A stretch of DNA of 13,822 nt from BOG-1184 sp964651515 (lineage in GTDB: Bacteria; Fibrobacterota; Chitinivibrionia; Chitinivibrionales; Chitinispirillaceae), in contig CAZYYB010000085.1 of assembly GCA_964651515.1 (NCBI GenBank), forward strand, positions 1 to 13,822. The letters run 5' to 3'. This document shows, piece by piece, positions 1-6,687 of this stretch. The notes under the pieces are model-generated. The model saw nothing but the letters and a program-made list of their open reading frames with translations, did no database searches and was not told where the DNA came from. The number at the start of each line of letters is the position of its first letter. Within the stretch, counting starts at the first letter, position 1. A program made the position numbers and the translations under genes.

Positions 1-47
1 AGGCCGACATACCCGAGACCGACAACACAGATTTTTGGTTTATACAT
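1..47 (-). CDS. Nucleotide-sugar dehydrogenase, N-terminal fragment (runs off the window)
   Basis: Fifteen codons are visible, reading MYKPKICVVGLGYVG followed by the first two bases of a codon compatible with Leu. The KICVVGLGYVGL pattern is the first beta strand and glycine-rich NAD-binding turn (GxGxxG) of the UDP-glucose / UDP-N-acetylmannosamine dehydrogenase family. These cytosolic enzymes oxidise the C6 hydroxyl of a UDP-sugar to a uronate for capsule, O-antigen or exopolysaccharide. The ATG at 47 is supported by GGAG at 58-55 on the same strand, seven bases upstream. The gene lies 54 nt downstream of the FtsE-like gene on the same strand, so it may be the next gene of that operon or open a polysaccharide cluster to the left. 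The family is fairly sure from the motif; the exact substrate cannot be told from 15 residues. Confidence 0.7.
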   Translation of the reverse strand, partial: MYKPKICVVGLGYVG

Positions 48-101
48 GATGCGGCTCCGCAAACACATGCCCGTGAGGTTATTATCGTTTCGTGGAAGCA
101 A

Positions 102-782
102 CTAATATGCCGCCGGAGATTCCTCCGGTGTTTCAATCAGGCGACCCCGTCGAAGGTGAATTGTGCGCTCCCGGCATGAGCGCAGGAATTCGGTTTCGTG
201 AGAAGCCGCGAGTATGGTGGTTCCGCGCAGATGAATGGTTTGCAGAAGTGCGAAAATTTCCGCTGCGGCATCGAGATCGAGATTGCCGAAAGGATCGTCC
301 GCCAGGAGAAGGTGCGGGTCGTTTGCCATTGCCCGCGCTATGCGGAGGCGCCACTGCTCGCCCCCGGAAAGGCAACCGGGATGCATCTCCGCTTTGTGCG
401 CCAGGCCGGTTTCCGCAAGAATGTCGAATACCCGGGGGGCGACGAAGCGTTCCGGCGTCCCGATGGCCCGCATTGCAAAGGCCACGTTTTCAAAGGCCGT
501 ACGACCGGGCAGGAGTTCGAAATCCTGGGATATGATGCCGAGCCTCCGCCGCAAATCGGCGATAGTCGAGCTTTGCCGGGACCGCGAGTCGCAGCCGCAG
601 ACCAGGATGCTCCCCGCTGTCGGAGACTCCTCCATCGTCAAAAGTTTCAGCGCCGTCGTTTTGCCGGCGCCGCAGTCGCCGGCAAGAAAAACGAATTCGC
701 CTTTTTCAACGATGAATGAGAGGTCGTCGAGGGCGACGATGCCGTTTCCGTATGCCTTTGTTACCTTTTCAAACCGGATCAT
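102..782 (-). CDS. ftsE: FtsE-like cell-division ABC transporter ATP-binding protein with altered Walker B
   Basis: Starting at the ATG at 782 gives 226 residues, the usual FtsE length. A longer frame upstream would add 25 unrelated residues inside the previous gene. FtsE is the ATPase of FtsEX, which signals across the inner membrane to septal peptidoglycan hydrolases. Visible parts are Walker A GDCGAGKTT (35-43), Q-loop Gln86 within ISQDFELLPGRT (FtsE-like), signature LSGGE (138-142), Walker B LLLAD (158-162), the D-loop GNLD (166-169) and the switch His195. Two departures stand out: Asp163 replaces the catalytic Glu that normally follows Walker B, and the usual EPTGNLD reads DPFGNLD. The start overlaps the methyltransferase stop as ATGA, so translation is probably coupled. 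No ftsX follows; the next gene is a sugar dehydrogenase. It could instead belong to a LolD-like exporter, but the Q-loop region favours FtsE. Confidence 0.85.
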   Translation of the reverse strand: MIRFEKVTKAYGNGIVALDDLSFIVEKGEFVFLAGDCGAGKTTALKLLTMEESPTAGSILVCGCDSRSRQSSTIADLRRRLGIISQDFELLPGRTAFENVAFAMRAIGTPERFVAPRVFDILAETGLAHKAEMHPGCLSGGEQWRLRIARAMANDPHLLLADDPFGNLDLDAAAEIFALLQTIHLRGTTILAASHETEFLRSCRERTIHLRRGRLIETPEESPAAY

Positions 783-1519
783 GAATCGTGTTTTTTCAAT
801 AAAAAGTGGATCCGTTCCGATTGCGGGCGATGCTCCTTCATGGAAAACCCATCCCATATGCCGAGAATGCTGAAGAGCGATGAGGGCACCGCCCCGGCTA
901 TGGCGTTGGCGCTGAACACCCTCTGGCAGTGCCGCTCGGTACTCTTCTGGTAAAAGGGAGCCTTTTCGGTGAGCCGCCTGAAGATGGTGATGTCGTTATG
1001 TTGCAGGCGGGTATCCCGGCTGAAATAGCTGCGGCGGATATAGGCATAATCGCCCCAGTCCTCACTTTCGAGATAGTCGCGGAAATGCCTGAGGGAGTTG
1101 GCCTCGGTCGTGATGTCAAAAAGAAAACACCCGCCCGGGACGAGGCAGTCGGCCGCTTCGGCAAAGAGGAGCGCATAGTCGTCCAGCGACTGCAGATAGT
1201 TGATGCCGTCATAGAGAAAGAGGATGAGGTCAAAGGAATTTTTTACCGGCAGCGCCCGGGCATCGGCGCAGGCGACGAGCGCCTTGCGGAGCTTCGATTG
1301 GCGGCACATGCCGAAACTGCGATCCGACCCGAGGTAACGGAAGCCCCGGCGACGCAGCAGGGCGCCCAGAACGCCCGTTCCGCCGCCGAGCTCGAAAACC
1401 GAAGGGCGCGGCGTGGAGAGGTAGGTGTCCGCGACCTGTTCGATGAGTTCCACCCACTCCTCGTACACGACATGGCTCATCATCCTGTCGTAAATGGGTG
1501 AAAGCGCATCGTAGAGCAC
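779..1519 (-). CDS. Class I SAM-dependent methyltransferase
   Basis: The product has 246 residues and a Rossmann-type methyltransferase fold. It begins with the YDALSPIYDRMM stretch common in small-molecule or unassigned methyltransferases. Motif I is VFELGGGTG at 41-49, which binds the methionine part of SAM. The acidic position of motif II follows in YLGSDRS, and a later FDLILFLYDGINYL segment corresponds to motif IV. The substrate cannot be inferred. The start is GTG at 1519, with AAGGA eight bases upstream, three bases after the stop of the PpiC-type gene; no ATG occurs early enough to keep the N-terminal motif. The stop overlaps the ATG of the FtsE-like gene (ATGA). The spacing places it firmly in the mfd-isomerase-methyltransferase-ftsE transcription unit. 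The family call is secure and the function is unknown. Confidence 0.85.
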   Translation of the reverse strand: MLYDALSPIYDRMMSHVVYEEWVELIEQVADTYLSTPRPSVFELGGGTGVLGALLRRRGFRYLGSDRSFGMCRQSKLRKALVACADARALPVKNSFDLILFLYDGINYLQSLDDYALLFAEAADCLVPGGCFLFDITTEANSLRHFRDYLESEDWGDYAYIRRSYFSRDTRLQHNDITIFRRLTEKAPFYQKSTERHCQRVFSANAIAGAVPSSLFSILGIWDGFSMKEHRPQSERIHFLLKKHDS

Positions 1520-1522
1520 GGT

Positions 1523-2824
1523 CTACATCCTTATGCTGACATATATTTGTTTACGCCATCGACCGACAAGCTCGATCATTTTTTTCTGGGCCATGATATC
1601 CTGGGTCTTATCGGCAAGGACCTGCCAGTCGTCGTCGAGCGTCAGCGTTCGCTCGGGAACCCGGTCGTTGATACGGTAGACGGCATAGCCCTTGTCCTCG
1701 GTTACAATCGGTGTTATCGAGCCTTTGCCCAGGGTGTCGATCGCCGCACGGAGGGGACCGTCAAGGGTGATTATCGATTTCCACCCCAGCAGCCCGTCGG
1801 CCACCCTGGAGGCATCATCGCTGCCGTAGCGTCTGACCGCGGCCGCAAAACCTGCGGCGGTGCTGCAGGAGCGACGGATCGAATCGAGCAGGCCCGTAAT
1901 CCTGGTCATCTCCTCGGGAGGTGGGGCGACCTTGACAAAAATCTGACGCACATGCACCTGCTGGTTCTGCCGCGCGACGACATTGATTATATGAAACCCG
2001 AGCCTCGTTTCGAACGGGTCGCTTATCCGGCCCGGTTCCATCGAAAACGCCTTCTCCTCGAATGCCACAAGGTTGAGGGAACCCTTCTCGATGAATCCGA
2101 GGTCGCCGCCGGAATCCGCTTCCGGACCCTCGGAGTATTTTTTCGCCACCTCGGCGAACTCTTCGCCGTTATCGAGGCGTTTCTTGAGGGCGGTAATCTT
2201 ATCCCATGCGACCTGGCGCACCTCGGGAGCCGCATTGGCCGTAACGGCGAGACGAGACAGGAGAACGCTCTCCCCGGCCTTGGGCAGGCTGTCCCGGTAC
2301 TTGGCGTAAAACGCCTCCACATCGCGCCGGGTTGCCTTGATTGAAGGAATATACTGGCGCTGCACTTTCTGCTTGAGGAGCTGCTCCCGCAGGCTTATCC
2401 TGGCTTCGGTCTTGAATTTAGCAAGCGTCATCCCCTGTTCCCTTTCGAGGGCCGCTTCAAGACCGTCGAGGGTGAGGTGGTTCTGCTTCAGGATCCCTTC
2501 GATCTGGTTCTCCAGGGCGCGGTCGACCTCCTCATCGGTCAGCGTAATGGTTGTATCGTTTTTTGCGTGGGCCAGAAGCACCTTGCCGTCGATCAGCTCA
2601 TCGAGAAACTTTTTTTCATACCCGGTGATCGTTGCCGAATCCGGTTTGACGTTCATCGCCGAGAGACGCATCGCGGTATAGCCGTCGAGTTCCGATTTCA
2701 GGATAACCTCATCATCGACCACCGCAACGATTCCGTCCAGCTTCTCCGGTTTCCCGGCAAAAACCGCAACACCAAGAGCACCAGCGAATAAAACAACCCT
2801 CATTGTAAAAAAATTACCGGTCAT
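1523..2824 (-). CDS. SurA-like periplasmic peptidyl-prolyl cis-trans isomerase / chaperone
   Basis: The product has 433 residues. Residues 1-23 are a Sec-type signal peptide (MRVVLFAGALGVAVFAG core). Residues 27-160 resemble the SurA N-terminal chaperone domain, beginning KLDGIVAVVDDEVILKSEL. A first parvulin (PpiC) domain covers about 184-285 and keeps the family hallmarks FAEVAKKYSEG, GGDLGFIEKG and RLGFHII. A second, much more divergent parvulin-like domain spans about 290-388 (VHVRQIFVKV at its start, DGLLGWKS in the middle). SurA proteins assist outer-membrane protein folding in the periplasm, which implies an outer membrane here. The ATG at 2824 is chosen because AAAGGA sits four bases upstream; an internal Met8 has no such site. 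It follows mfd after a 186-nt gap and is three bases from the methyltransferase start. PrsA/PpiD-type naming is possible, but the two-domain layout favours SurA. Confidence 0.85.
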   Translation of the reverse strand: MTGNFFTMRVVLFAGALGVAVFAGKPEKLDGIVAVVDDEVILKSELDGYTAMRLSAMNVKPDSATITGYEKKFLDELIDGKVLLAHAKNDTTITLTDEEVDRALENQIEGILKQNHLTLDGLEAALEREQGMTLAKFKTEARISLREQLLKQKVQRQYIPSIKATRRDVEAFYAKYRDSLPKAGESVLLSRLAVTANAAPEVRQVAWDKITALKKRLDNGEEFAEVAKKYSEGPEADSGGDLGFIEKGSLNLVAFEEKAFSMEPGRISDPFETRLGFHIINVVARQNQQVHVRQIFVKVAPPPEEMTRITGLLDSIRRSCSTAAGFAAAVRRYGSDDASRVADGLLGWKSIITLDGPLRAAIDTLGKGSITPIVTEDKGYAVYRINDRVPERTLTLDDDWQVLADKTQDIMAQKKMIELVGRWRKQIYVSIRM

Positions 2825-2886
2825 GCATTCCTTTCAACTTCCTTAAATCCGTTCGGCGGCACCTTCGATTGAGAACCGCACCTCGT

Positions 2887-2909
2887 CCGCCCCTTCATAT
2901 AAGGAGCGG
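2887..2909 (-). other. Hairpin in the mfd-isomerase gap
   Basis: On the minus strand the arms CCGCTCCTT and AAGGGGCGG enclose the loop ATATG, giving a 9-bp stem with one G-U pair. No T-run follows on either strand, so it is not a standard intrinsic terminator. It lies about midway in the 186-nt gap (2825-3010), the only loose joint in an otherwise tightly packed operon. It could be an mRNA processing or stability element, or an attenuating structure in the leader of the isomerase gene. The structure is seen; the role is a guess. Confidence 0.45.
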
Positions 2910-3010
2910 ATTGAGGAAAAATACCTTGTGAGGGCCGACGCTGCACAAGAATTCGACCGCACACACCGGTGTCGCCCGCGAATGCTCCGATGGTGCAGGG
3001 TCGCCCGGTC

Positions 3011-6000
3011 CTACCCGCTCCCTTCAAGAATCGTAAGGACCTCGAGCAGCCGCTCCCTCTTTTCGGTTGCCGCGAGCCTCGTTCTCAGGATCGTTTGCGG
3101 AGGGTCGGCAGCGGTCTGCGCCGTCACCTCAAACTGCCGCCGATTCTTCTTCATGAAGTCCATGATCGACTGCCGCATTGCTTCGCCCTCGCCCTCAAAA
3201 TGGAGCGAGAGTCCGCCCGCGTCGTTCATCGCCACCCGCCCGATGCCCAGGGATCGCGCCGCGAATTTAATGCGGACAAGGGCCAGCAGGGAATCCGCCG
3301 CTGCGGGGATCGGGCCGAACCGGTCGACCAGGCTTTTTTCAATCTCCGCGAGCGCACCGGGCGATGCGATGCCGGAGAGCTCCTGGTAGATTTCGATCCG
3401 CGTCGATCCGTCGGCGATGTACTCCGGGGGAAGGTAGGCCTCAACCGCGATCTCGATGTTAACCTCGGGAGGCGCGGGCGGAGGCGTTTCGCCGTTCATT
3501 TCGCGCATCGCGTCCTGGAGCAGCCTGCAGTACAGCTCGAAGCCGACTGCGGCAATGAAGCCATGTTGGCGGGTGCCGAGAATATTCCCGGCACCGCGGA
3601 TCTCGAGATCGCGCATGGCAATTTGAAATCCGCTGCCGAGGTCGGTATACTGTTCGAGTGCGCGCAGCCGCAAAAGAGAATCCTCCTTTATCTCCCGGAA
3701 TTGCGGCGTGAGGAGGAAGGCATAGGCCTGTTCCGAGGAACGGCCCACGCGGCCGCGAAGCTGGTAGAGCTGCGACAGGCCGAACGTATCGGCCCGGTTG
3801 ATGAGAATGGTATTGACGTTTGGAATATCGAGGCCGTTCTCGATGATGACGGTCGACAGCAGGATGTCGAACCTGCCCGCCACAAACTCCTTCATGATGA
3901 GCTCGAGTTCCCTCTCATGCATCTGGCCGTGGGCGCTCGCGACCCGCGCCGCCGGTACGAGACGGTTGATGGTATCGCGTATGGCGTCGAGATTTTTGAT
4001 CCGGTTATTGACAAAGTATATCTGGCCGCCCCGGTCCAGCTCGTTTTCGATCGCACCCTTGATGAGGTCCTCATGGTACTCCGCCACCGTCGTTTCCACC
4101 GGGAGGCGGTTCCGCGGCGGGGTGGCGATGATGGAGAGGTCGCGCGCGCCGACGAGCGACATGTGGAGCGTCCGCGGGATCGGCGTTGCGGTGAGGGACA
4201 ACACGTCGATCGAATGGCGGAGCTGCTTGAGCCGTTCCTTGTGTTTGACGCCGAACCGCTGTTCCTCGTCGATGATGATGAGCCCGAGGTTTTTGAACTT
4301 CACGTCCTCCGAGAGCATGCGGTGGGTGCCGATCAGAAGGTCGATTTCCCCGGTGGCGAGCTTCGCCACCGTGGCGTTCTGTTCGGACGAGCGCTGGAAG
4401 CGGCTCAGGGGGGCGATCCGTACCGGGAACGAGGCCATGCGTTCGGAAAAAACCGCATAGTGCTGCGAGGCGAGGATCGTGGTGGGCGCCAGGAGCGCCA
4501 CCTGGTACCCGGACATGACCGCCTTGAAAGCGGCTCGCATCGCCACCTCCGTCTTGCCGAACCCCACGTCGCCGCAGACCAGCCGGTCCATGGGCTTGGG
4601 CTCCTCCATGTCCTGCTTGACCTCTTTGATGGCGCGCAGCTGGTCGACGGTCTCCTCATAGACGAAGGCGTCCTCGAACTCCTTCTGCCAGAGGGTATCG
4701 GGAGTAAAGGCGATGCCCTTGAGGAATTGCCGCTTGGCATAGAGCTCGATGAGTTCGGAGGCCATCTCCTTGAGGGATTCGCGCGTCCGGCTCTTGAGGC
4801 GATCCCATTGCCCGGTGCCGATTTTCGACAGCACCGGAGCCACCGACTCCTTGCCGATGTACTTCTGGACCTTATGGAAGTCCCCGACCGGGACATAAAC
4901 GCGGGCGTTGTCGGCGAAGAGCAGTACCATGCAATCGGAGTGGGTGCCGCCGGCGAGAACCCGTTCGACGCCGAGGAATTTTGCGATGCCGTGATCCTCG
5001 TGCACCACGTAATCCTGCGGCGAAAGCGCATCGAAGCCGGTGATGGGGATCGATGCCTTCCGCTTCCTGATCCGTACCGGCCGTTCCCCGCCGCCCATGA
5101 TCTGGTTTTCGGAGAAGAGCAGGAGACGCCCCGCGGCGACGGCGAAACCATGGCTCAGGAAGCCGAGTGCGATCTCGACAAAGGGACATTCGTCGCCCAG
5201 GAGCTCCTGCATCCGCTCGGCATGGCCGATGTTCGGCGAGAGCAGCACGCACCGGAATCCCTCCGCGTTGCGGGCGGTAAGCGCCGCCACGAGCGGCGCG
5301 AGCTCCCGCGTAAACTCGGGTTGCGCGGTGACGACACACGGGAGGGGCAGGCAGTCCGGCGGCGCATCCAGCGTATCGCAGTAGACGGTATCGAAGCCGT
5401 GAAGGTGCTCCCGGATGATCCCTTCCCCGTGGAGGAGGTCGCGTGGTTTCGAGACAAAGGGCGCAAGCAACTCAGGAACCCTCGAAATATGCCGCTGGTA
5501 GTTCTCCGCAGTTTCTTCGAGCCGCCTCGCCGGTCCGAGGAAGTCATCCCATACGACAATCGTTTCCCGGGCGAGGTAGTCGAGAAATGAGGCGACGGGC
5601 GTATCGAACCAGTGCAGGAACCATTCGATCCCTTCGGGATCGGCCACTCCCTTCCACTGATGCTCGAAGCGGCCGACCGTGAGCGGTTCGCCGCCGACCT
5701 CCGGGGCGTGATCGTCCATGGCGATGAGTGCGGCCGCGACGTCGGTTTCCGAAAAGCAGAACTCCCGCATGGGAAACAGTTCGGCGGCCGTTCTCGATGC
5801 GAGCGATTTCTGGGTGAACACATCGAATTCCCGGATCGAATCGATTGAATCGCCCCAGTATTCGAGGCGCAGCGGATTCTCCGTGAGAAAGGGGTAGATA
5901 TCGACGATCCCGCCGCGGATCGCGAAGGCGCCCAGATTCGCGACCTGTGTTTCCCGATGAAAGCCGATCTCGGTGAGCCACCGCGCAAGCGTGTCGATGG

Positions 6001-6448
6001 CGACCTCGTCGCCGGGCCTGAGGCGGATGATCCGGTTGAAGAGGGTCTTCGGCGGCGGGATTTTCTGGGTGAGTACCGCCGCGGGCGCGACGATGACGAT
6101 GCGCTCCCCTTCCAGAAGCCGCGCAAGCACGCGAAAACGCGCCTCGGTGGTCGGTCCGAAGGGGGATTTCATGTTGTAGGGCACCGCATCGCGCGACGGA
6201 AAGAACTCCACCGCCTCGTCGCCCAGAAAGGTCCGGCACTCGTCGCAGAGCGTTTCCGCCCTCTTTGCGCTCTCCGCGATGGCCAGCACCGGGCGGTTCG
6301 AAGCGGCGAAGAGATCGCTGATGAGCATGCCGTCGGCCGAGCCGGCAAGCCCTTTGACGAGCGCCCGCCGCGGCCCCTTCCGCATCCACTGCTCTACGGC
6401 AGGGAGGAAGGGGGAATGCCATTGTTTTGAAAAGGGCTGGATGTCCAT
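3011..6448 (-). CDS. mfd: Transcription-repair coupling factor Mfd
   Basis: The product has 1145 residues, the normal Mfd length. Mfd recognises RNA polymerase stalled at a lesion, pushes it off with its dsDNA translocase and recruits UvrA. The order seen is: a UvrB-like N-terminal module with degenerate Walker A (GLAGSADGML), the RNA-polymerase-interacting domain from about 470 (DYVVHEDHGIAKFLGVER), translocase Walker A GDVGFGKT at 626-633, the DEEQ box near 727 (IIIDEEQRFGVKHKE), motif III LTATPIPRTLHMS, motif VI RGRVGRSSEQAYAF near 894 followed by the TRG element, and the C-terminal TRCF domain (about 1000-1145) that masks UvrA binding. Nothing is missing. The ATG at 6448 has no obvious Shine-Dalgarno sequence; its leader is pyrimidine-rich. 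It heads the operon with the SurA-like gene, methyltransferase and ftsE, after the terminator of the PAC2 gene. Confidence 0.97.
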   Translation of the reverse strand: MDIQPFSKQWHSPFLPAVEQWMRKGPRRALVKGLAGSADGMLISDLFAASNRPVLAIAESAKRAETLCDECRTFLGDEAVEFFPSRDAVPYNMKSPFGPTTEARFRVLARLLEGERIVIVAPAAVLTQKIPPPKTLFNRIIRLRPGDEVAIDTLARWLTEIGFHRETQVANLGAFAIRGGIVDIYPFLTENPLRLEYWGDSIDSIREFDVFTQKSLASRTAAELFPMREFCFSETDVAAALIAMDDHAPEVGGEPLTVGRFEHQWKGVADPEGIEWFLHWFDTPVASFLDYLARETIVVWDDFLGPARRLEETAENYQRHISRVPELLAPFVSKPRDLLHGEGIIREHLHGFDTVYCDTLDAPPDCLPLPCVVTAQPEFTRELAPLVAALTARNAEGFRCVLLSPNIGHAERMQELLGDECPFVEIALGFLSHGFAVAAGRLLLFSENQIMGGGERPVRIRKRKASIPITGFDALSPQDYVVHEDHGIAKFLGVERVLAGGTHSDCMVLLFADNARVYVPVGDFHKVQKYIGKESVAPVLSKIGTGQWDRLKSRTRESLKEMASELIELYAKRQFLKGIAFTPDTLWQKEFEDAFVYEETVDQLRAIKEVKQDMEEPKPMDRLVCGDVGFGKTEVAMRAAFKAVMSGYQVALLAPTTILASQHYAVFSERMASFPVRIAPLSRFQRSSEQNATVAKLATGEIDLLIGTHRMLSEDVKFKNLGLIIIDEEQRFGVKHKERLKQLRHSIDVLSLTATPIPRTLHMSLVGARDLSIIATPPRNRLPVETTVAEYHEDLIKGAIENELDRGGQIYFVNNRIKNLDAIRDTINRLVPAARVASAHGQMHERELELIMKEFVAGRFDILLSTVIIENGLDIPNVNTILINRADTFGLSQLYQLRGRVGRSSEQAYAFLLTPQFREIKEDSLLRLRALEQYTDLGSGFQIAMRDLEIRGAGNILGTRQHGFIAAVGFELYCRLLQDAMREMNGETPPPAPPEVNIEIAVEAYLPPEYIADGSTRIEIYQELSGIASPGALAEIEKSLVDRFGPIPAAADSLLALVRIKFAARSLGIGRVAMNDAGGLSLHFEGEGEAMRQSIMDFMKKNRRQFEVTAQTAADPPQTILRTRLAATEKRERLLEVLTILEGSG

Positions 6449-6473
6449 GATTTAGTTAATAATAAAAATACAC

Positions 6474-6509
6474 GGAGGGGGGATGGGGGATGGCGGAGGA
6501 GGGAGAAAG
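6474..6509. other. Polypurine tract upstream of mfd
   Basis: The plus strand is almost wholly purine over these 36 bases, with G-runs of six, five and three and several GG pairs. It lies 26 bases before the mfd start, so an mfd leader RNA covering it would be C-rich. There are only three runs of at least three G, so a classic four-run three-layer quadruplex is not satisfied, although a two-layer or bulged form is possible. It separates the hairpin cluster from mfd. Confidence 0.5.
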
Positions 6510-6521
6510 TCAAATTCAGGT

Positions 6522-6638
6522 GGGGACACCGCTACGCGGTTTCCCCTGGTCGGAGCCGCGAAACGCGTCTCCGACGCACCCTTTCCAGCGAGAGTGGAAG
6601 GCGATGCTTGCCTTCTGCAAGCGCTCTTCCACTCTCGC
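6522..6638. repeat. Three consecutive hairpins (possible dispersed palindromic repeat)
   Basis: Hairpin 1 has arms 6522-6532 and 6536-6546 (GGGGACACCGC / GCGGTTTCCCC), 11 positions with one mismatch and a TAC loop. Hairpin 2 has arms 6551-6560 and 6564-6573 (CGGAGCCGCG / CGCGTCTCCG), 10 positions with one mismatch and an AAA loop. Hairpin 3 has perfect 13-bp arms 6588-6600 and 6626-6638 (GCGAGAGTGGAAG / CTTCCACTCTCGC) with a nested 6-bp stem, GCTTGC at 6606-6611 and GCAAGC at 6617-6622. The cluster sits beyond the terminator of the PAC2 gene and before mfd. The layout resembles REP/BIME-type intergenic palindromes. It could instead be a structured RNA or a regulatory leader. No T-run follows any stem, so these are not ordinary terminators. 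Confidence 0.7.
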
Positions 6639-6656
6639 AACGCTCACATAAGGTAG

Positions 6657-6687
6657 AAAAAACACGGGAAAACCAACAAATCCCCGT
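6657..6687 (-). terminator. Probable intrinsic terminator of the PAC2 gene
   Basis: Reading on the minus strand, ACGGGGA (6687-6681) pairs with TTCCCGT (6670-6664), a 7-bp stem with one G-U pair and a ten-base loop. After one intervening G come six T residues (6662-6657). The stem begins within the TGA stop of the PAC2 gene. This marks the end of that transcript and implies that mfd is transcribed from its own promoter in 6449-6656. I find no consensus promoter there. Confidence 0.65.

Noticed and set aside
783..857. 25-residue N-terminal extension of the FtsE-like protein (start at 857)
   Set aside because: It lies wholly inside the methyltransferase gene, is unlike FtsE, and the ATG at 782 gives the normal length and an ATGA coupling.
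2821..3027. 68-codon frame on the minus strand between mfd and the isomerase gene, starting with TTG and overlapping both
   Set aside because: There is no ribosome binding site, the composition is low-complexity and unlike a protein, and no family is recognised. It is kept only as an observation about the gap.
2969..5590. 873-codon plus-strand frame opposite mfd
   Set aside because: It is antisense to a complete, motif-verified mfd. The Arg/Glu/Asp-rich, motif-free translation is the usual shadow of GC-rich codon usage.
6474..6509. Canonical G-quadruplex
   Set aside because: Only three runs of three or more G exist with short loops, so the four-run pattern is not met. It is reported as a polypurine tract instead.
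6452..6640. 62-codon minus-strand frame over the hairpin cluster
   Set aside because: The translation simply reads through the palindromes and the C-rich tract (proline runs). There is no start signal, and the DNA structure explains the region better.
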